From NCBI GenBank assembly GCA_023853785.1, contig JAJIRX010000489.1, forward strand, positions 124,001 to 188,000: DNA of 64,000 nt. Direction: 5' to 3'. Every line of letters starts with the position of its first letter. Positions within the stretch are counted from its first letter, which is position 1. Shown piece by piece: positions 13,201 through 24,789 of the stretch. The stretch comes from Psilocybe azurescens. Taxonomy: Eukaryota; Basidiomycota; Agaricomycetes; Agaricales; Agrocybaceae. The position numbers were made by a program, and so were the translations under genes. The notes under the pieces were generated by a model. It was not told the origin of the DNA. It did not search any database and worked only from the letters and a program-made list of their open reading frames with translations.

Positions 13201-13332
13201 GCACAGAAATGACTGAAGCATACCAGTAACCCTAATTTTCTTCGTCCTGGAGAGAAAAAAGGACCCAAATAAGATAACTAAACAAGAGCTGAGGGTTCAG
13301 AGAACTTACAATGGACCAGGAACAGCGGTCAT
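10250..13332 (-). CDS. RSP5: HECT E3 ubiquitin ligase, Rsp5/Nedd4 type (C2-WW3-HECT)
   Basis: Catalyses the final ubiquitin transfer to membrane transporters, endocytic adaptors and other PY-motif proteins. The start ATG at 13332-13330 gives MTAVPGPL, spliced to KIRVTVVAADGL, the first strand of a C2 membrane-binding domain. A Ser/Ala/Thr-rich linker follows, then three WW domains (about 12252-12168, 11946-11859, 11770-11684), each with the GWE...YYVDHNT(R/K)TTTW signature. The HECT domain runs from about 11650 to the end. The catalytic cysteine lies in [12 protein letters not shown] (codon 10416-10414). The last exon encodes ETVGFGQE, the usual acidic C-terminus. All domains are in frame and complete, making this one of the few multi-exon genes here with no frame break. 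Several introns interrupt the C2 and HECT parts. Confidence 0.96.
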
Positions 13333-14513
13333 GATAGGAGTACAGAACTGAAACTAGTGCAGTCAGTAGGACTACAGAACGGAAGATTGTGTATCGTTCA
13401 AGGCTGTACAGAAACTGCTTGACGACGGAAGAAGAAGAGGAGTAAGAGAGAGAGAGATTGGAGAGGAGTTTCCGGCTGAGCAAGAATTCCACTTCCGTCA
13501 CATGTCACACCGCCTGCGGTCTCTATCCTCCGCAGCATAAAATCAGGTTGGGCAGTTATTCTCAACTTATTCTTTGGTTATTTCATATGCAATGCATTTT
13601 CATTCTCATTCAGTCTCCACAGAATTATTCTCATTGTCGCACCACTAGCACTGCGAAACCAGATATAAGTGATTTGTAAGTACTATATATTTATCTCTGG
13701 TTTATCTTGGGTGTATCGCCGAGCTTCTCTGTGCTACAGCCGCCTCGTCTCTTCCCAGAGGCCCCCGTGTTCGCACCGGGATGAACATCCCAGCGTTTTT
13801 GGGATCGTAGACCTCTGGTCCACGATATAGATTAGGCCCGATGTAAGTATACCCATTAGAAATGTTAGCTGAAAGTTTTTTTGCACTGGTCCTTGTCCCA
13901 GAACCGAACTGGATGATTGGACTGGGTTTTTAGGCCCCTAGTCTGACCTAATAAATTGTCAGTTTATTATTGGAGCAAGATGCGGTGAATAGGGCCTTTG
14001 CTTGTTCACGTCTGCATCTTTCCCAGTAAGTGAAGGGGTGCTTGGCGAACTCGAGGAGTGAGGTTTTCGAAACATGATCGAGTAGAGTATTTAAGTTTGA
14101 TAGGTGGCGTGAGTGCTTTGCTGGTATGAGGTTCTCTATAATCTTGCCCTTTTATTCTTGTATTAATAGGAGGTGAGGCTGCAACTTTTCACGCTCTTAA
14201 AATGTCTCTTTTACTGTTCCTAAATAAATGTCATAGGATTACGATACCCCTTAGTACATACCTATGCGTACTTTACTATTCGTGAGGACATACTAGAAAT
14301 CACTACTCATGTCCAACTAACTTAAGTACTTGACTTGCCGCTTGGCACCGCCTTGGCCGCTTTGCTATATTTGGATCATACTCACAGGGCCCCGACCTCT
14401 TTGCTAGACAGCCAAACAAGCCCTTTTCAACCCCGAGCCAATCAATCTAATACTCGTTTCAGCTAACAGAATATTCGTTTTTATCGTCTACAGCAGAGAT
14501 ATATGCTTGAACT
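13333..14513. other. Intergenic, with one possible orphan exon
   Basis: Divergent 5' flanks of the HECT ligase and the Atg38-like gene. A short minus-strand stretch ending at a TAA (13704-13702) and running from a polypyrimidine-AG acceptor near 13858 has protein-like composition (GPNLYRGPEVYDPKNAGMF). I could not identify it or find partner exons. Confidence 0.3.
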
Positions 14514-16259
14514 ATGGCGCCCTCTGATACACCAATGAATGCAGTATGTCTCTGACAACATGTACTGATCGCGTTTTTAAGCGCTAATAGCGAAAATCTC
14601 TTCAATCGCCCAATAGGCTCACCAGCACGCAGCAAATGCAGATGACTATCTTGCAAAAGGTCTCATAGTTCTGGCAGCAGAGGAGCATTACCAAGCTTCA
14701 GAATCGTACACAGCCGCCATTGAACGCAGCAACGACGAATCGGTGAGTGTTTGCAGGAACGCTCATCAAACTGTCCAGGCTGATACATTGTTCGCTTCTG
14801 TCTCATATCTGTAGGCAAAAGGACACTGCGAATGCTCTACAACGAACATTGCAAAGCTGCAAAAGAACTACAGCGAAAGATTGATCAATTGAAGGCGGAA
14901 GGGAAAGATCCTTCTTTGCCCCAAAAATCAGATATTCCAAAAAATCCGCCGCCACGACATAACTCTAACCAGTATGCTGGTCCACCGAGGATAAACACGT
15001 CATCACCGCAGCCATTGCGGGCAACCCTGACAGACTCGCAAAACACTGGCGACGAATCATTCATGCTGCTTGGCGGGCAAAGGGTAAGCAGTGCTTTCGA
15101 CTATCAGACGTACCGCAGCACGCAGTTAAACCCTGATTTGTCTTCTTTCCTCTAAACCCATGCTCATAGTCAGATCCTGGAGATGCTTTCAATCAATTCT
15201 GGAATATCATGCAAGGCATGCTCGATAATCTGTCGCAGCCTGTCGCCTTTGCTACAGTCCCCCTTGGCGATCCAGACTCCTCCAATTCACCATCTTCTGA
15301 GAAAAAACGGAAGAAACTCGCAAAGATGATAATCTCAGCAGTGATACAGATGTCGATGAGCCTATTTTTTCCAGGTTCACGAGGAAGATCGGTATGAGCC
15401 GCGAAGGAAGCAAGAGCAGTCGCTCTAGGAAAAACAGCGGCGAGACTGCCAACACTATCTCGAGAAAATCTTCTTACGATGATGATGATGATGATTTCGA
15501 AGACTTCCTTGAAGCAGGTATATTCTTGCCCTGGCTTGATCATGTCTGTTTGCGTGTCTAATATCGTCCGTGTCCAGGGGATGACTTGTCAGGATCCTTC
15601 TTTTAATCCCTTCTGGGGCCGAGCCATCACCCGCGGTCCTCAAGAAAGAGAACGAGACATTGAAAGCTGAAATCAACTCAATGAAGAGTCGGCTGGAGGC
15701 TACGGAACGGGTAATGAAGATGCGCAAGGAGCAAGATCACCAACTCCGGAATAGTATATATATGGCCACAAGAGAGGCAAGTCTTCCGTTGACAAAGTAT
15801 ATGTTGATCAGCATGATTTATATCTAATACCAGGCTCAACGTGCTCTTGGTACCTCGACGATGCTGCAACGGCCCGGTCCACCCCTTGATTTCAGCAGTC
15901 TTAACATTGACGTCCCCGCAGTCCCAATACCAGGAATAAATACAGGGAGAGAAGCACAATACGCCCGTCGGGTGAAAGAACTCGAAGATGAGCTGCGGCT
16001 GATGCGTGTCGAAAATGAGAAGAATGTTCGTCTCCCTTTGTTTGATCACGCACTGCAAGCGTTAACCCCGACATCCGTCTTCCTTCAGAAACTTATGATT
16101 GCAAAATTCCGCGAGCGATGGGAAAAGCTGAAAGACTCAGCGAAGCGCAAGAAAGAGGCCAAGGCAGCTGTCGAAGCCGCCAACACGGGAGTTCGGGAGC
16201 GAATAATTGAAGAACCGGAGGCAGAAGAAGAACTCGATGAATCTAATCCACGCGGGTGA
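14514..16259 (+). CDS. ATG38: Atg38/NRBF2-like MIT-domain coiled-coil protein (frame broken twice)
   Basis: Probable regulatory subunit of the autophagy PI3-kinase complex I (Atg14-Vps34-Vps15-Atg6). The start ATG opens a short exon (MAPSDTPMNA) spliced to an N-terminal MIT-like helical hairpin: AHQHAANADDYLAKGL, EEHYQASESYTAAIERS and NEHCKAAKELQRKI. A disordered middle includes an Asp repeat (DDDDDD, about 15478-15496). The C-terminus has two coiled-coil stretches (KKENETLKAEINSMKSRLEA and RRVKELEDELRLMRVENEKN) and a basic-acidic tail. The frame breaks at the A run 15322-15324 and the T run 15601-15604; one extra base at each joins acidic and coiled-coil parts in frame. MIT plus C-terminal coiled coil fits Atg38/NRBF2, but the match is by architecture and could be another MIT protein. 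Confidence 0.62.
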
Positions 16260-17449
16260 TTTTTCATTAACGTCCATCATAGGCAAGTGCAATGTCTTCC
16301 GCCATGATCACTCACTCTTCCTTGGCACCGTCAAATCAGCGCTTTACTAATCTTGTCGCTGGTTCACTCAGACTGTACTTTACTACCGGATAAGTCTTGC
16401 AACTCTTGCCTATCTCATCTTTGTGTATCTATATCCAATCACAAATCCATCAAGTATCGGTGCCAACGGCACGCTGAAATGGGGCACATTGAGACTGCTA
16501 CGATTACAATCCAAGGGCCTGAAAATAGGCATTTCATCCCATCTAAATATAAGTAGATGATTCATCCGCATCTTCTGGACCTGAAGATATGGAAGAAATA
16601 CCCTCGCTAGCGCAGCGTTGTTATGGACCCACTCCACCTTTCTTACAAGATATATTATTCTCACATGTCGCGTCCGAAGACAGCTATACTGGAAGATTTT
16701 TTCACTAGTAGACGAGGAATCGATGAATGCAAGATGCCAGGTGACAATACCCTTCACCTGCAGGTTCCAATAACCGGTGATTGACACCTATGCGTCATTT
16801 GATGTAAATTGAAAGTTTCATGACGAGACGTGCGGCTCGGTGGGTGGCTGGACCCTTGCAGTACTTGGAAAGTAAAAGTCTACGCCTATCTACAGCCGGG
16901 GCGGGATTTCGAGCACGATCTCTTCGGGCCCTTGTCAAAGGCACATGGCATTAACCTCGACATTCAGTCATGGCTGTCTGTGGTGATGAATTCCAACCTT
17001 CTCAGCATTTTAGACGGCGGCGATATCTCGGATTGTCCCACAGCAGTTGAGAAACGATAGAGTGGATGCACGGCTATCCGTGAGATATTGGATTCCCATT
17101 GGTATATCATGGCATACAATGGTAAATGGCCACATGAACTGAATTAGAAAGGAAGAAAAAGGACACAGAAGTGATCGAGCTGATGATCGAGATGTCCAAA
17201 CAAGCAGCGAGGGATTCTTTGGGTGGAGACCGAAACAGCGAGTTCGATAAGAACAGAAAAGATTTCCCATATTAGAAGGTAGTTTTGATGAATAAACCCT
17301 CACCACTGTTTTCTATTATTTAGGGCGAGAACGGTAAGGGGTCAAAACTATGGGAGGCCATGCCGGTAGGGAGGACACGCATTGTCGAATTGATTTATCC
17401 ATAAATCTGGTTATATATTTCCTGAGCAGGATGATTTACCGCTAGACCA
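16260..17449. other. Intergenic between convergent genes
   Basis: Long 3' flanks of the Atg38-like gene and MOG1. It has scattered short ORFs, for instance a Ser/acid-rich one at about 16557-16707, with no recognisable family and no clear splice partners. Confidence 0.4.
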
Positions 17450-18100
17450 TTAAGCGAACAAGCCGAAATCCACTATACGTAATGAACGGACTAAAGTATC
17501 GAAGTCGGCCTCTGCTTTTCGAAGGCCATCGTTATCGACCGCTCCTCCGTCAACGGCTTCAAGTGGAATATTGAAAGTTACCACCAGATCGATGGATTTC
17601 GATTCTACACGGTAAAGACCCATAAGGATCTCAACCTTGTCTGGAGTGGTATGATTGAATTTAGGAACGTATTGGAGCCCCTTTAGAACGACCACAGATG
17701 GTGTTTCGTCACCTCTGTCATTTGGGATGACTGATACGCTTTGAACTTCAACAGAGCGTGCCGAGTTGTCATGAGCTAAAGAGTCGAAGTGGAATCTAGA
17801 TTTGAGGTCCAATGTCTCGTTAAAACACTGATCTACAATTAGAAAGGAGAAAAAAAATACCGTATTGCGTCATTAAATTGGGCATGATCCACCCTTTGCA
17901 GGATTTCTACAACTATGCTGACGTTGGAGTTGGGGTACATAAACACCTCCTGGGTGTCTGGAACTTGACGCAAGGCACTGTCGCAGAATGTCAATTGTGG
18001 AACAGAGTAATGATCTAGGTTTCACTCACGAGGCATCGGTAAGATCAGAGGCCGTCTTTGAAATGATAGCTCCTCCAAAGAGTTCACGGTCGATGAACAT
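17450..18100 (-). CDS. MOG1: Ran-binding nuclear transport factor Mog1
   Basis: Small protein that binds the GTPase Ran and helps nucleotide release during nuclear protein import. Three exons read in frame. The first begins MFIDRELFGGAI, the hallmark Mog1 N-terminus (RELFGGA). The second has RQVPDTQEVFMYP, matching the conserved VPDNQEVF motif, followed by VSIVVEILQRVDH. The third carries the beta strands and ends in VRSLRIVDFGLFA. Total length is about 190 residues, usual for the family. The start at 18100 is chosen because homology begins right there; an ATG further upstream at 18219 belongs to a different reading. It shares a 304-bp divergent promoter with NDC80. No frame break. Confidence 0.88.
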
Positions 18101-18404
18101 GATGAATCTGGGAGAATGAAAAAAGCGGATGAGGAGGATAGGTGAAGAGTTTCAATCTGAGGCCCATTTTTGTCCACTGTCTGACTCCTTCTGAGTGAAA
18201 AGCTCAAAGTTGAAGGCACCGAACGAAATCGTGAGAATATTAGCTAATGTACTCATTCCAAACTGTGACAGGACGCGTTTGTCACGCGAATGTTCTCAAT
18301 GTTCTAACTTCTGAACTTCAACTGCCAGGGTCGCTTGATAAACCTCAATTGTTCTAACTGTGTGCTTCGAGGGTAGCGATAGCGCTGCGCGACCAATTTC
18401 AATC
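18101..18404. promoter_or_regulatory. Divergent MOG1/NDC80 promoter with a MluI cell-cycle box
   Basis: Head-to-head 5' flanks. ACGCGT at 18273-18278 is a perfect MCB element, with a related CACGCGAA at 18283-18290 five bases on. MCB/SCB boxes are bound by MBF/SBF factors that drive G1/S genes in fungi. Assignment to NDC80 regulation is inference. Confidence 0.4.
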
Positions 18405-20718
18405 ATGGATTCGCGACGGCGGTCGGTAATGCAACCAGCCTTTGATCCTCTCGCCAATGCACGTTCAGGAATCCCCATGCCTTCCACCCTCAAGAAAGCT
18501 TCAACAAACTCTCGAATGTCGCTGGCTGGGCCAGCCCTCCGTGCTCCTAATCCTGTTGTACCAACAACCAACCCGAGGCAGTCTATGATGAGATCGCAGA
18601 ATGTCAACCCGTTATTGCAGAGCACGAGCAAGCCGAATTACGGTCGAACCCCAATGTCAAAGTATGTGAAACGTGGTTAATTTGGTCTAAGTAGATATAC
18701 TAAAAGTCCTCAGTTCAGTCCGACGCGGCTCAACTTGGGGAGGAGGGGGTGGAGCCATGGCTCCCCGTCAGCTATTCTAGTCCAGAAAGACAACCGACCT
18801 TTACGGGACCGTGCATATCAAGGAAGGATGCGGCAAGATATTTACAGCTACCTCAATGACTCAGGTTTCGAGATATCTATGCAAGCGCTAACGAACATGC
18901 AAGGCAAAGACTACCGAGCTATTTTCGATACCCTGGTCCTCACAATGGACCCGTGTCACCCGTTGAAAGAGGGCGCTCGTTTCGAAGAAGAATTCATTCC
19001 GGCTCTGAAAGCTCTGCGGTATCCATATTCGCATCAGATTGATCCGAAGTGGCTAGCGGCGGTGGCCAGTCCTCATTCTTGGCCATATCTGCTCGGCGTT
19101 CTGCACTGGCTGGTGGAATTATGCAAGGTAAAGATTGTCCGATGTCATTGCATTATACACCTATTGACAAATTAGGAAGATGCGCAATGAGTACCTGATC
19201 AGTGGTCATCCTACGATCCAAGACCCTGCAAATGTTCCTGAAGAGTTCGACGACGCGTATGACCACAAAGCTCTAGCGTTCCAGTATCATGAAGAGACGT
19301 ACACCCTATGGCTGGATCTCCAAGACGATTTTGCAGAGTGGAACCAGATAATGGAAGAGCGCTATCGTCAGTGTGATACTTCTCTTGCTTCTAGAGGGTT
19401 TAAACTTATATTTAGCTATTCAGAAAAAAGAAACGAAAGGGTCCAATCAGAATTGAACGAGCAGACAGAACGACTGAATCGAGCCAAGGCCGAGTACAAT
19501 AAGCTCAAATCTTCTACTGTATGTGGAAGGATTTTACCATAACCATTTATGTCTTACTTTTTGGCCAAATAGCCTTTGGTCACAGATTTAAAAACACGAA
19601 ACGAACAGTTACAGAAAGACTGCGAAAAGCTCAAAAAGATCCTCGAACGATATGAAGGGAGACGTGATAAACTAATCGAGCAGATTGCATTCGAGAAAGC
19701 AGAATTGAACAGAGGCGGTAAATACTGCTTCCATTGAATTTCACTTGCCTTCTCCTGACTTTGATTTTAGCCGAGATTCTGGATGAACTGAGGGTTGAAC
19801 TGAATAAACTCAGTGACACCGTAAAGACACAGAACTTAACTCCCGAAGAAGTTATCAAAATGAACACGGACCGCGAAATGCTAACCAGAAACTTGGAAGA
19901 CCTCAAGCAAAAGATAGCGGAGACACACAAAACCGTCATGACCTTGGAAGTCAAAGTTACCAATCGCGCTGCCGCAGTAGAAGAAGCTCTCGACACCTAC
20001 ACCAACATGTTGTCGACCTTGGGGCTTTTCCCCACGCCCCCGGAGCCTTGGCAAGATGTAGATCTTACTTTGGAACTCAATTCAGCGTCATCTAATCCAC
20101 AGCAACTTCTTGTCGGTCTTGATATCCGGAAAACCATCCGGCCTACGCTGAGCAGTGTGGCAGAAGCGAAGCGACTGGAAAGGGCGGCCCTCGAAAACGA
20201 ATCCGTGAAGGTCAGCAACGAACTTGATCAGTACACCACGGAGTGCAAGAATCTGGATTACGAGTTGTGTGAACTAGAGAAGAAGGCCACCAATCTGAAC
20301 GACCAGGCCGACGACTTGCGAGATGTACGTTCTATTTTCTCGATTGTTCTCTTTACTGACAGCCTGTTCTTTGAATTCTAGGCCGCACAACAGGAAGCTC
20401 AAGTGGCGAGTGCGGAAGCCACGCGATTGGAGCGCGAATTGGCTGCAGCAAGAAATGCCGCGATCTCAAACGGCCTAGGTGCCAAATCACAGTTACAGGC
20501 TCTTCAGTTTAGGTCCAGTATCCTGCGTGCTATATTCAGGGCGTGTTAAAGTCACTGATGCCTTTCCCCACAGTTATAAAGAGCAGGTGGAGAAAGTCAA
20601 CCGGTTGAAGGAGGATACCGTTCGAGCCATCTTGAAGAATAGTCAAGAAATCGCCATGTTCAAGCAAGAAGTGTCGCGACACCTTCAAGAGTTACGCGAT
20701 TTCACGGAAGCCGAATAA
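18405..20718 (+). CDS. NDC80: Kinetochore protein NDC80/HEC1
   Basis: Microtubule-binding subunit of the Ndc80 complex. A basic, Ser/Thr-rich N-terminal tail begins MDSRRRSVMQP. A calponin-homology domain includes FEISMQALTNMQGKDYRAIF, FEEEFIPALKALRYP and PHSWPYLLGVLHWLVELCK. Long coiled coils follow (KTRNEQLQKDCEKLKKILE, EILDELRVELNKLSD, and a C-terminal stretch ending ELRDFTEAE). Length about 650 residues, as usual. At the second exon the splice acceptor is ambiguous: CAG at 18712 gives the tail motif SVRRGSTWGGGG, which then runs into a stop, while an acceptor 4 nt later stays open but replaces that motif. Restoring one base in the G runs at 18737-18749 would link the motif to the CH domain. 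Confidence 0.93.
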
Positions 20719-22041
20719 ATTATTGCGTTCTTTTGTTTCTTTTATTTCGTTCCATTCTTGAACTCTTTCATGTGCGATTTTGTGTATACCTACGATACGG
20801 GTGTAAAGTGATTGTTTTTAGGCTACCCTGTATATTATCTTCACGGTTCTTCTTTCCAAGAATGTTCGACAGCCGATTTGCCCATCAACATCCGGAAGGT
20901 GTCAGTTACCGCTATAAGCTGGGAAACGTGTCCGAAGTCGAGGCTTTATCGAGCTCTGAAGGAACTTGTCACCAAAAATAACCTTTTCGGCCCCTGGCTG
21001 TGCTCTGTGGGCCTTTGTTTGGATCTAGGTCCATTGACATCTCGACGTTAGAGGATCAAGACCAGATCGTTGACTTATGGCCACCGACGTCCTCGATAAT
21101 TACTTGACCCCAGGTTACCGCAACGGGGCGGCTTGGATTTTCTGGCCGTTCGGCATCAAGATATCGTGAGGATGAAGTTTGGCATATACCGCCTCGTCCA
21201 CGCAACCTAGACGGCGGCCAGGAGAATATTTACCCATCGGGTTCTTGACGCATTACTTTGGCGCTATCTCCGTGAGTACCTTATAACTTATTGTGGGTGC
21301 ATTCCAAGTCATCGACGTCGTCACAGATTCAGATCCATGGATCCTTCTCAAGTTTTATAAATATACATTTCCGAATCTCTGGGTTCGGTACCTTCATGAA
21401 TTTCTCTTCATCGATAGCCTTCAAATTCATGGCGTGCTCCAGTGGAACCACGTTCGAGATGGCCATAATCTTCTCATGATATATCCGTTGTTTGGGATCT
21501 ACGTCCAAATGCCGTCAAGATACTTATCGCTCATTTATCGCAGTGCAGCAAATGTACTTCCCCATTATTCAAGACTAACCGGTAATATTCTTGACCGCAG
21601 CGACCTCTGGAAGTCAACACCATTCTGATTCAAGATGAAACTAGGAGCCCACAAATGCCGACAAGACTGACATCTCGCTCCGCTGGGCTTGGAGATCTAG
21701 CATCGCATATCAGCACTGACATTTCCCAAGTACTTCATTCACCCTGCGGCACGAGTTCGAGTGCAAAATGTATTCGCATGGCCCCGATGTGCCGGAACGC
21801 CGGAAATCGTTACCGGAGAGCCAACCCAGTTCCTGCGAGTTTTGCTACTCCCTCAAGTGGCTGACACTGTTCCCTTTGGGAAAATAATTCCTAGGGATGT
21901 TTTACACATAGCTTTGCTGGTTATGGGTTACGTATGTGCATATAAAAGCTCAGCTATGCCCAGTCCCGATTCTACGCCCCTCCTTTTAGGACTTTTGTAC
22001 TTTCTTGAGCTACCGGCGTTCATCCCACATCGTCCTCCCTA
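20719..22041. other. Intergenic
   Basis: 3' flank of NDC80 and 5' flank of the TmpA-like gene. A few open stretches (20812-21051, 21293-21628) are not convincing genes. One contains PVYYLHGSS, reminiscent of an alpha/beta-hydrolase oxyanion motif, but nothing consistent follows. Confidence 0.4.
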
Positions 22042-24245
22042 ATGTCTGATCAACCTAAAGGATTCCCCGAGCCTCCAATGGATCCGGAGAAGGGCACCCT
22101 CGAGTCCCCCGTTCACTTGCCTTACGCTCCCGATGTCAAGGCCCCTCCACCCCCAGAACGCTCCCCCACCTTTCCATCCTCAAAAGAAAAAGACTCTGCC
22201 GTCCTAACTTCCACCAAGGAGGTCGTTCTCGCAACGAAGCCCAAGCCAGCAGGGAAGCCACCGAAGAAAAAGGTTTCAAAATGGATTCTATGGAAACTTT
22301 GGTTCAATACATACAGGTATGCATTTATTTCTTTATGTAGATCGAGGAAGCTCTTGGCTTACCACTTTACAGGAAATTCTTCACTTTCACTTTTGGTTTT
22401 AACATGATTGGTCTGGCATTGGCGGCGTCTGGTCATTGGCCGTATGGTGCCAAGTTTTCGGGTGCCATCGTCGTCGCGAATTTCAATTTCGCAATCTTAA
22501 TGCGTAACGAAGTCTTTGGGCGTCTACTTTATCTTTTCATAAACACTTTTTTCGCGAAAGTACGTTTGCTCCTCCTCCTAGGTTAAAATGACTGCAGACT
22601 AATCGACTATTCAGTGGCCGCCTCTTTGGTTCCGGTTGGGCTGCACTTCAGTTCTACAAGTGAGTGTTTCTTGAACAATTACCCGTAAACCTTCTCATCG
22701 TTGTCTCCGTAGCATCTTGGTGGGATTCACAGTGGCTGCGCATTGTCAGGCGTCCTTTGGCTTCTCTACAAAGTGATCAACAATTTCCGCAAACTCGATG
22801 TCACACACGACGCAGTCCTTGTAATGGGCGTTGTAACCAATATTGCCGTGATGATTAGTGCTCTCAGCGCCTTCCCTTGGGTGCGAAATACTCATCACAA
22901 GTATGTCACGGGCACAGGTTGCCGGTTCTTCACCCGTTCATTTACTAATCGGCAATCTTTAGCGTTTTCGAGCGTCATCATCGTTTCGTTGGATGGCTTG
23001 GCCTCATCTGCACCTGGACCTTCGTTATCTTAGGAGATACCTACGACCCGGTCACTCGTTCATGGAACCTCAATGGAGTTGCCCTCATTCGCCACCAGGA
23101 CTTCTGGTTCACCATGGGAATGACTGTATTGTATGTGGCTATGCTCAAAACCGAACCCCCAAAAGCTCACGGTTTCTATTTTTAGCATTGCCCTCCCTTG
23201 GTGCTTTGTGCGAGAAGTACCGGTAGATATCGAACTGGTAAGCGGGGCTCCATATCTGATTTTATTACCATATATAACCTGCTTGTGTAGCCCTCGGCTA
23301 AAGTTGCCATCATTCGGTTCAAGCGTGGCATGCAACAAGGTCTTTTGGGACGCATCAGCCGCTCGTCGATCATGGAATACCACGCTTTCGGAATCATCTC
23401 GTAAGCCTCCCCTATCTATTAGATGCACACCACATTTGTTGAAACCCAATTGGGTTGATATAGAGAGAGCAGACACGCAAAATACCACTACATGATTGCT
23501 GGCGTTCAAGGCGACTTCACCAAAAGCCTGGTAAACGACCCACCGAAGACCCTTTGGACTCGTGAGCTAAAGGTAGAGTGATCTCGGTAGATCCATTTGG
23601 AATTACTCTTGACTGATTGCAAACAATTAGTTTGCTGGAGTCTCAAACACATCGACTCTTTACAAGCGCGGTATCCGTATCTGCACTGGAACTGGTATCG
23701 GGGCAGCTCTATCCACATGCCTGCAATCGCCTTACTGGTAAGTCTCTACTTGTGAAGCTCGGAGACCATGGATACTCATCCTGAGAATAGGTATCTGATA
23801 TGGATCGGTAAGCAATGGAGCCTTAGCGTGGCCTCCGCAGTTATCGTGTATCTGCGTGTATCTGACATTTTTCTCTCAGGTTCTGAACAAGAAAAGACCT
23901 TCGGACCAACTATCAGTGGACTAATTCACAAACACATCGGACCCGAGCGTCTCATGCTCTGGGACAGTAAAGCGCGAGGGGTCGTCCGGATTCCATGAAA
24001 CTCGTGAAGGAGGCATACGCATACTGGGACGCTGAAGGTGAGATTCGAGGAAGTCATAGGAGCACGAGAAATACAAACTAACCGATACCTCGCAGTTGTA
24101 TTCATCACATCAAATTACATCGGAAACTCAGAAATTATGCAAGGGTGCAAAGAGGCAAACATCCCATGCTTCGGAACTCTGTGGGACTTCGTAAGTCGCC
24201 TCCATTCTTAGACTACAAACAGGTTCTTAACGGTGCTTTTAGTGA
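22042..24245 (+). CDS. TmpA-like integral membrane oxidoreductase (frame broken once)
   Basis: Multi-pass membrane protein resembling fungal TmpA and the C-terminal membrane module of NPS12-type NRPS-like proteins. A Pro/Lys-rich cytosolic N-terminus (about 85 residues) precedes hydrophobic helices in FFTFTFGFNMIGLALAASGH, VVANFNFAILMRN, LHLG/GCALSGVLWLLYKV and VFERHHRFVGWLG. A soluble C-terminal part has GTGIGAALSTCLQ, WIGSEQEKTFGP and VVFITSNYIGNSEIM, like a nucleotide-binding reductase domain. The frame breaks at the G run 23978-23981: one more G joins WDSKARG to GRPDSMKLVKEAYAYW. The final exon codes FGTLWDF; a consensus intron then places the stop at 24243-24245, while reading through gives six extra residues. 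TmpA regulates asexual development in Aspergillus; the role here is unknown. Confidence 0.66.
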
Positions 24246-24789
24246 AAACGATCTTTAGTCTTTTCAAAGCCTCCATATTTTGCATTTTGCATATTTAATA
24301 ACGTCGTGTGATGAATGAGACGGCTCACGGCCCACTAAGCAATAGATTTCTCTCGCATACTTTACTCTACAACAGACCTGGGTTTGGCACACTGTATCAA
24401 TAGCTTCGCACAGTTTTATATAGCAGCTGATGTCGATGATAATTTCATTTCATATACAATCGTTTCTTGACCGAAGGAGAATCCTGCTATATAAGGTATT
24501 GGACCCGGTAAGTTTTGTGAGAAGAAAAGGTCGAGGTTCCGTCGGCATAGAAGAGTTAGAAACGGAATCTTGAATACCTGAGCTCGTCTTGGTAGCAAAC
24601 CAACTGTCTACACGTTTGCTTGATGATTATGTTGGCCCCTCGGGAGGGGATCAAGGAATCGACACAGGAAGGTCATTATTGTACGACTAGGCGTACAACG
24701 CGGACCACTGGAGCCCCTGAAATCTGCGTAAGCGGGACCATATTTCAGCCTATGACCCCAAACTAATGGTACAAAGAGTCATAAGCTCT
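24246..24789. other. Intergenic between convergent genes
   Basis: 3' flanks of the TmpA-like and ERI1-like genes. No recognisable coding content. Confidence 0.45.

Noticed and set aside
13755..13818. Nested inverted repeats (CCAGAGG...CCTCTGG with two alternative inner hairpins)
   Set aside because: Overlaps a possible coding exon; stems are short and no RNA family is recognised, so chance is likely.
16557..16707. Acidic Ser-rich open stretch after the Atg38-like gene
   Set aside because: No start, splice partner or homology; probably chance.
17420..17470. tRNA-like A-box on the minus strand near the MOG1 stop
   Set aside because: A TGGTCTAGCGG match exists, but there is no B-box, no cloverleaf and it overlaps the coding end.
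20812..21051. Open frame with PVYYLHGSS, like an alpha/beta hydrolase
   Set aside because: No catalytic Ser elbow or following strands in any frame; too short to support a pseudogene call.
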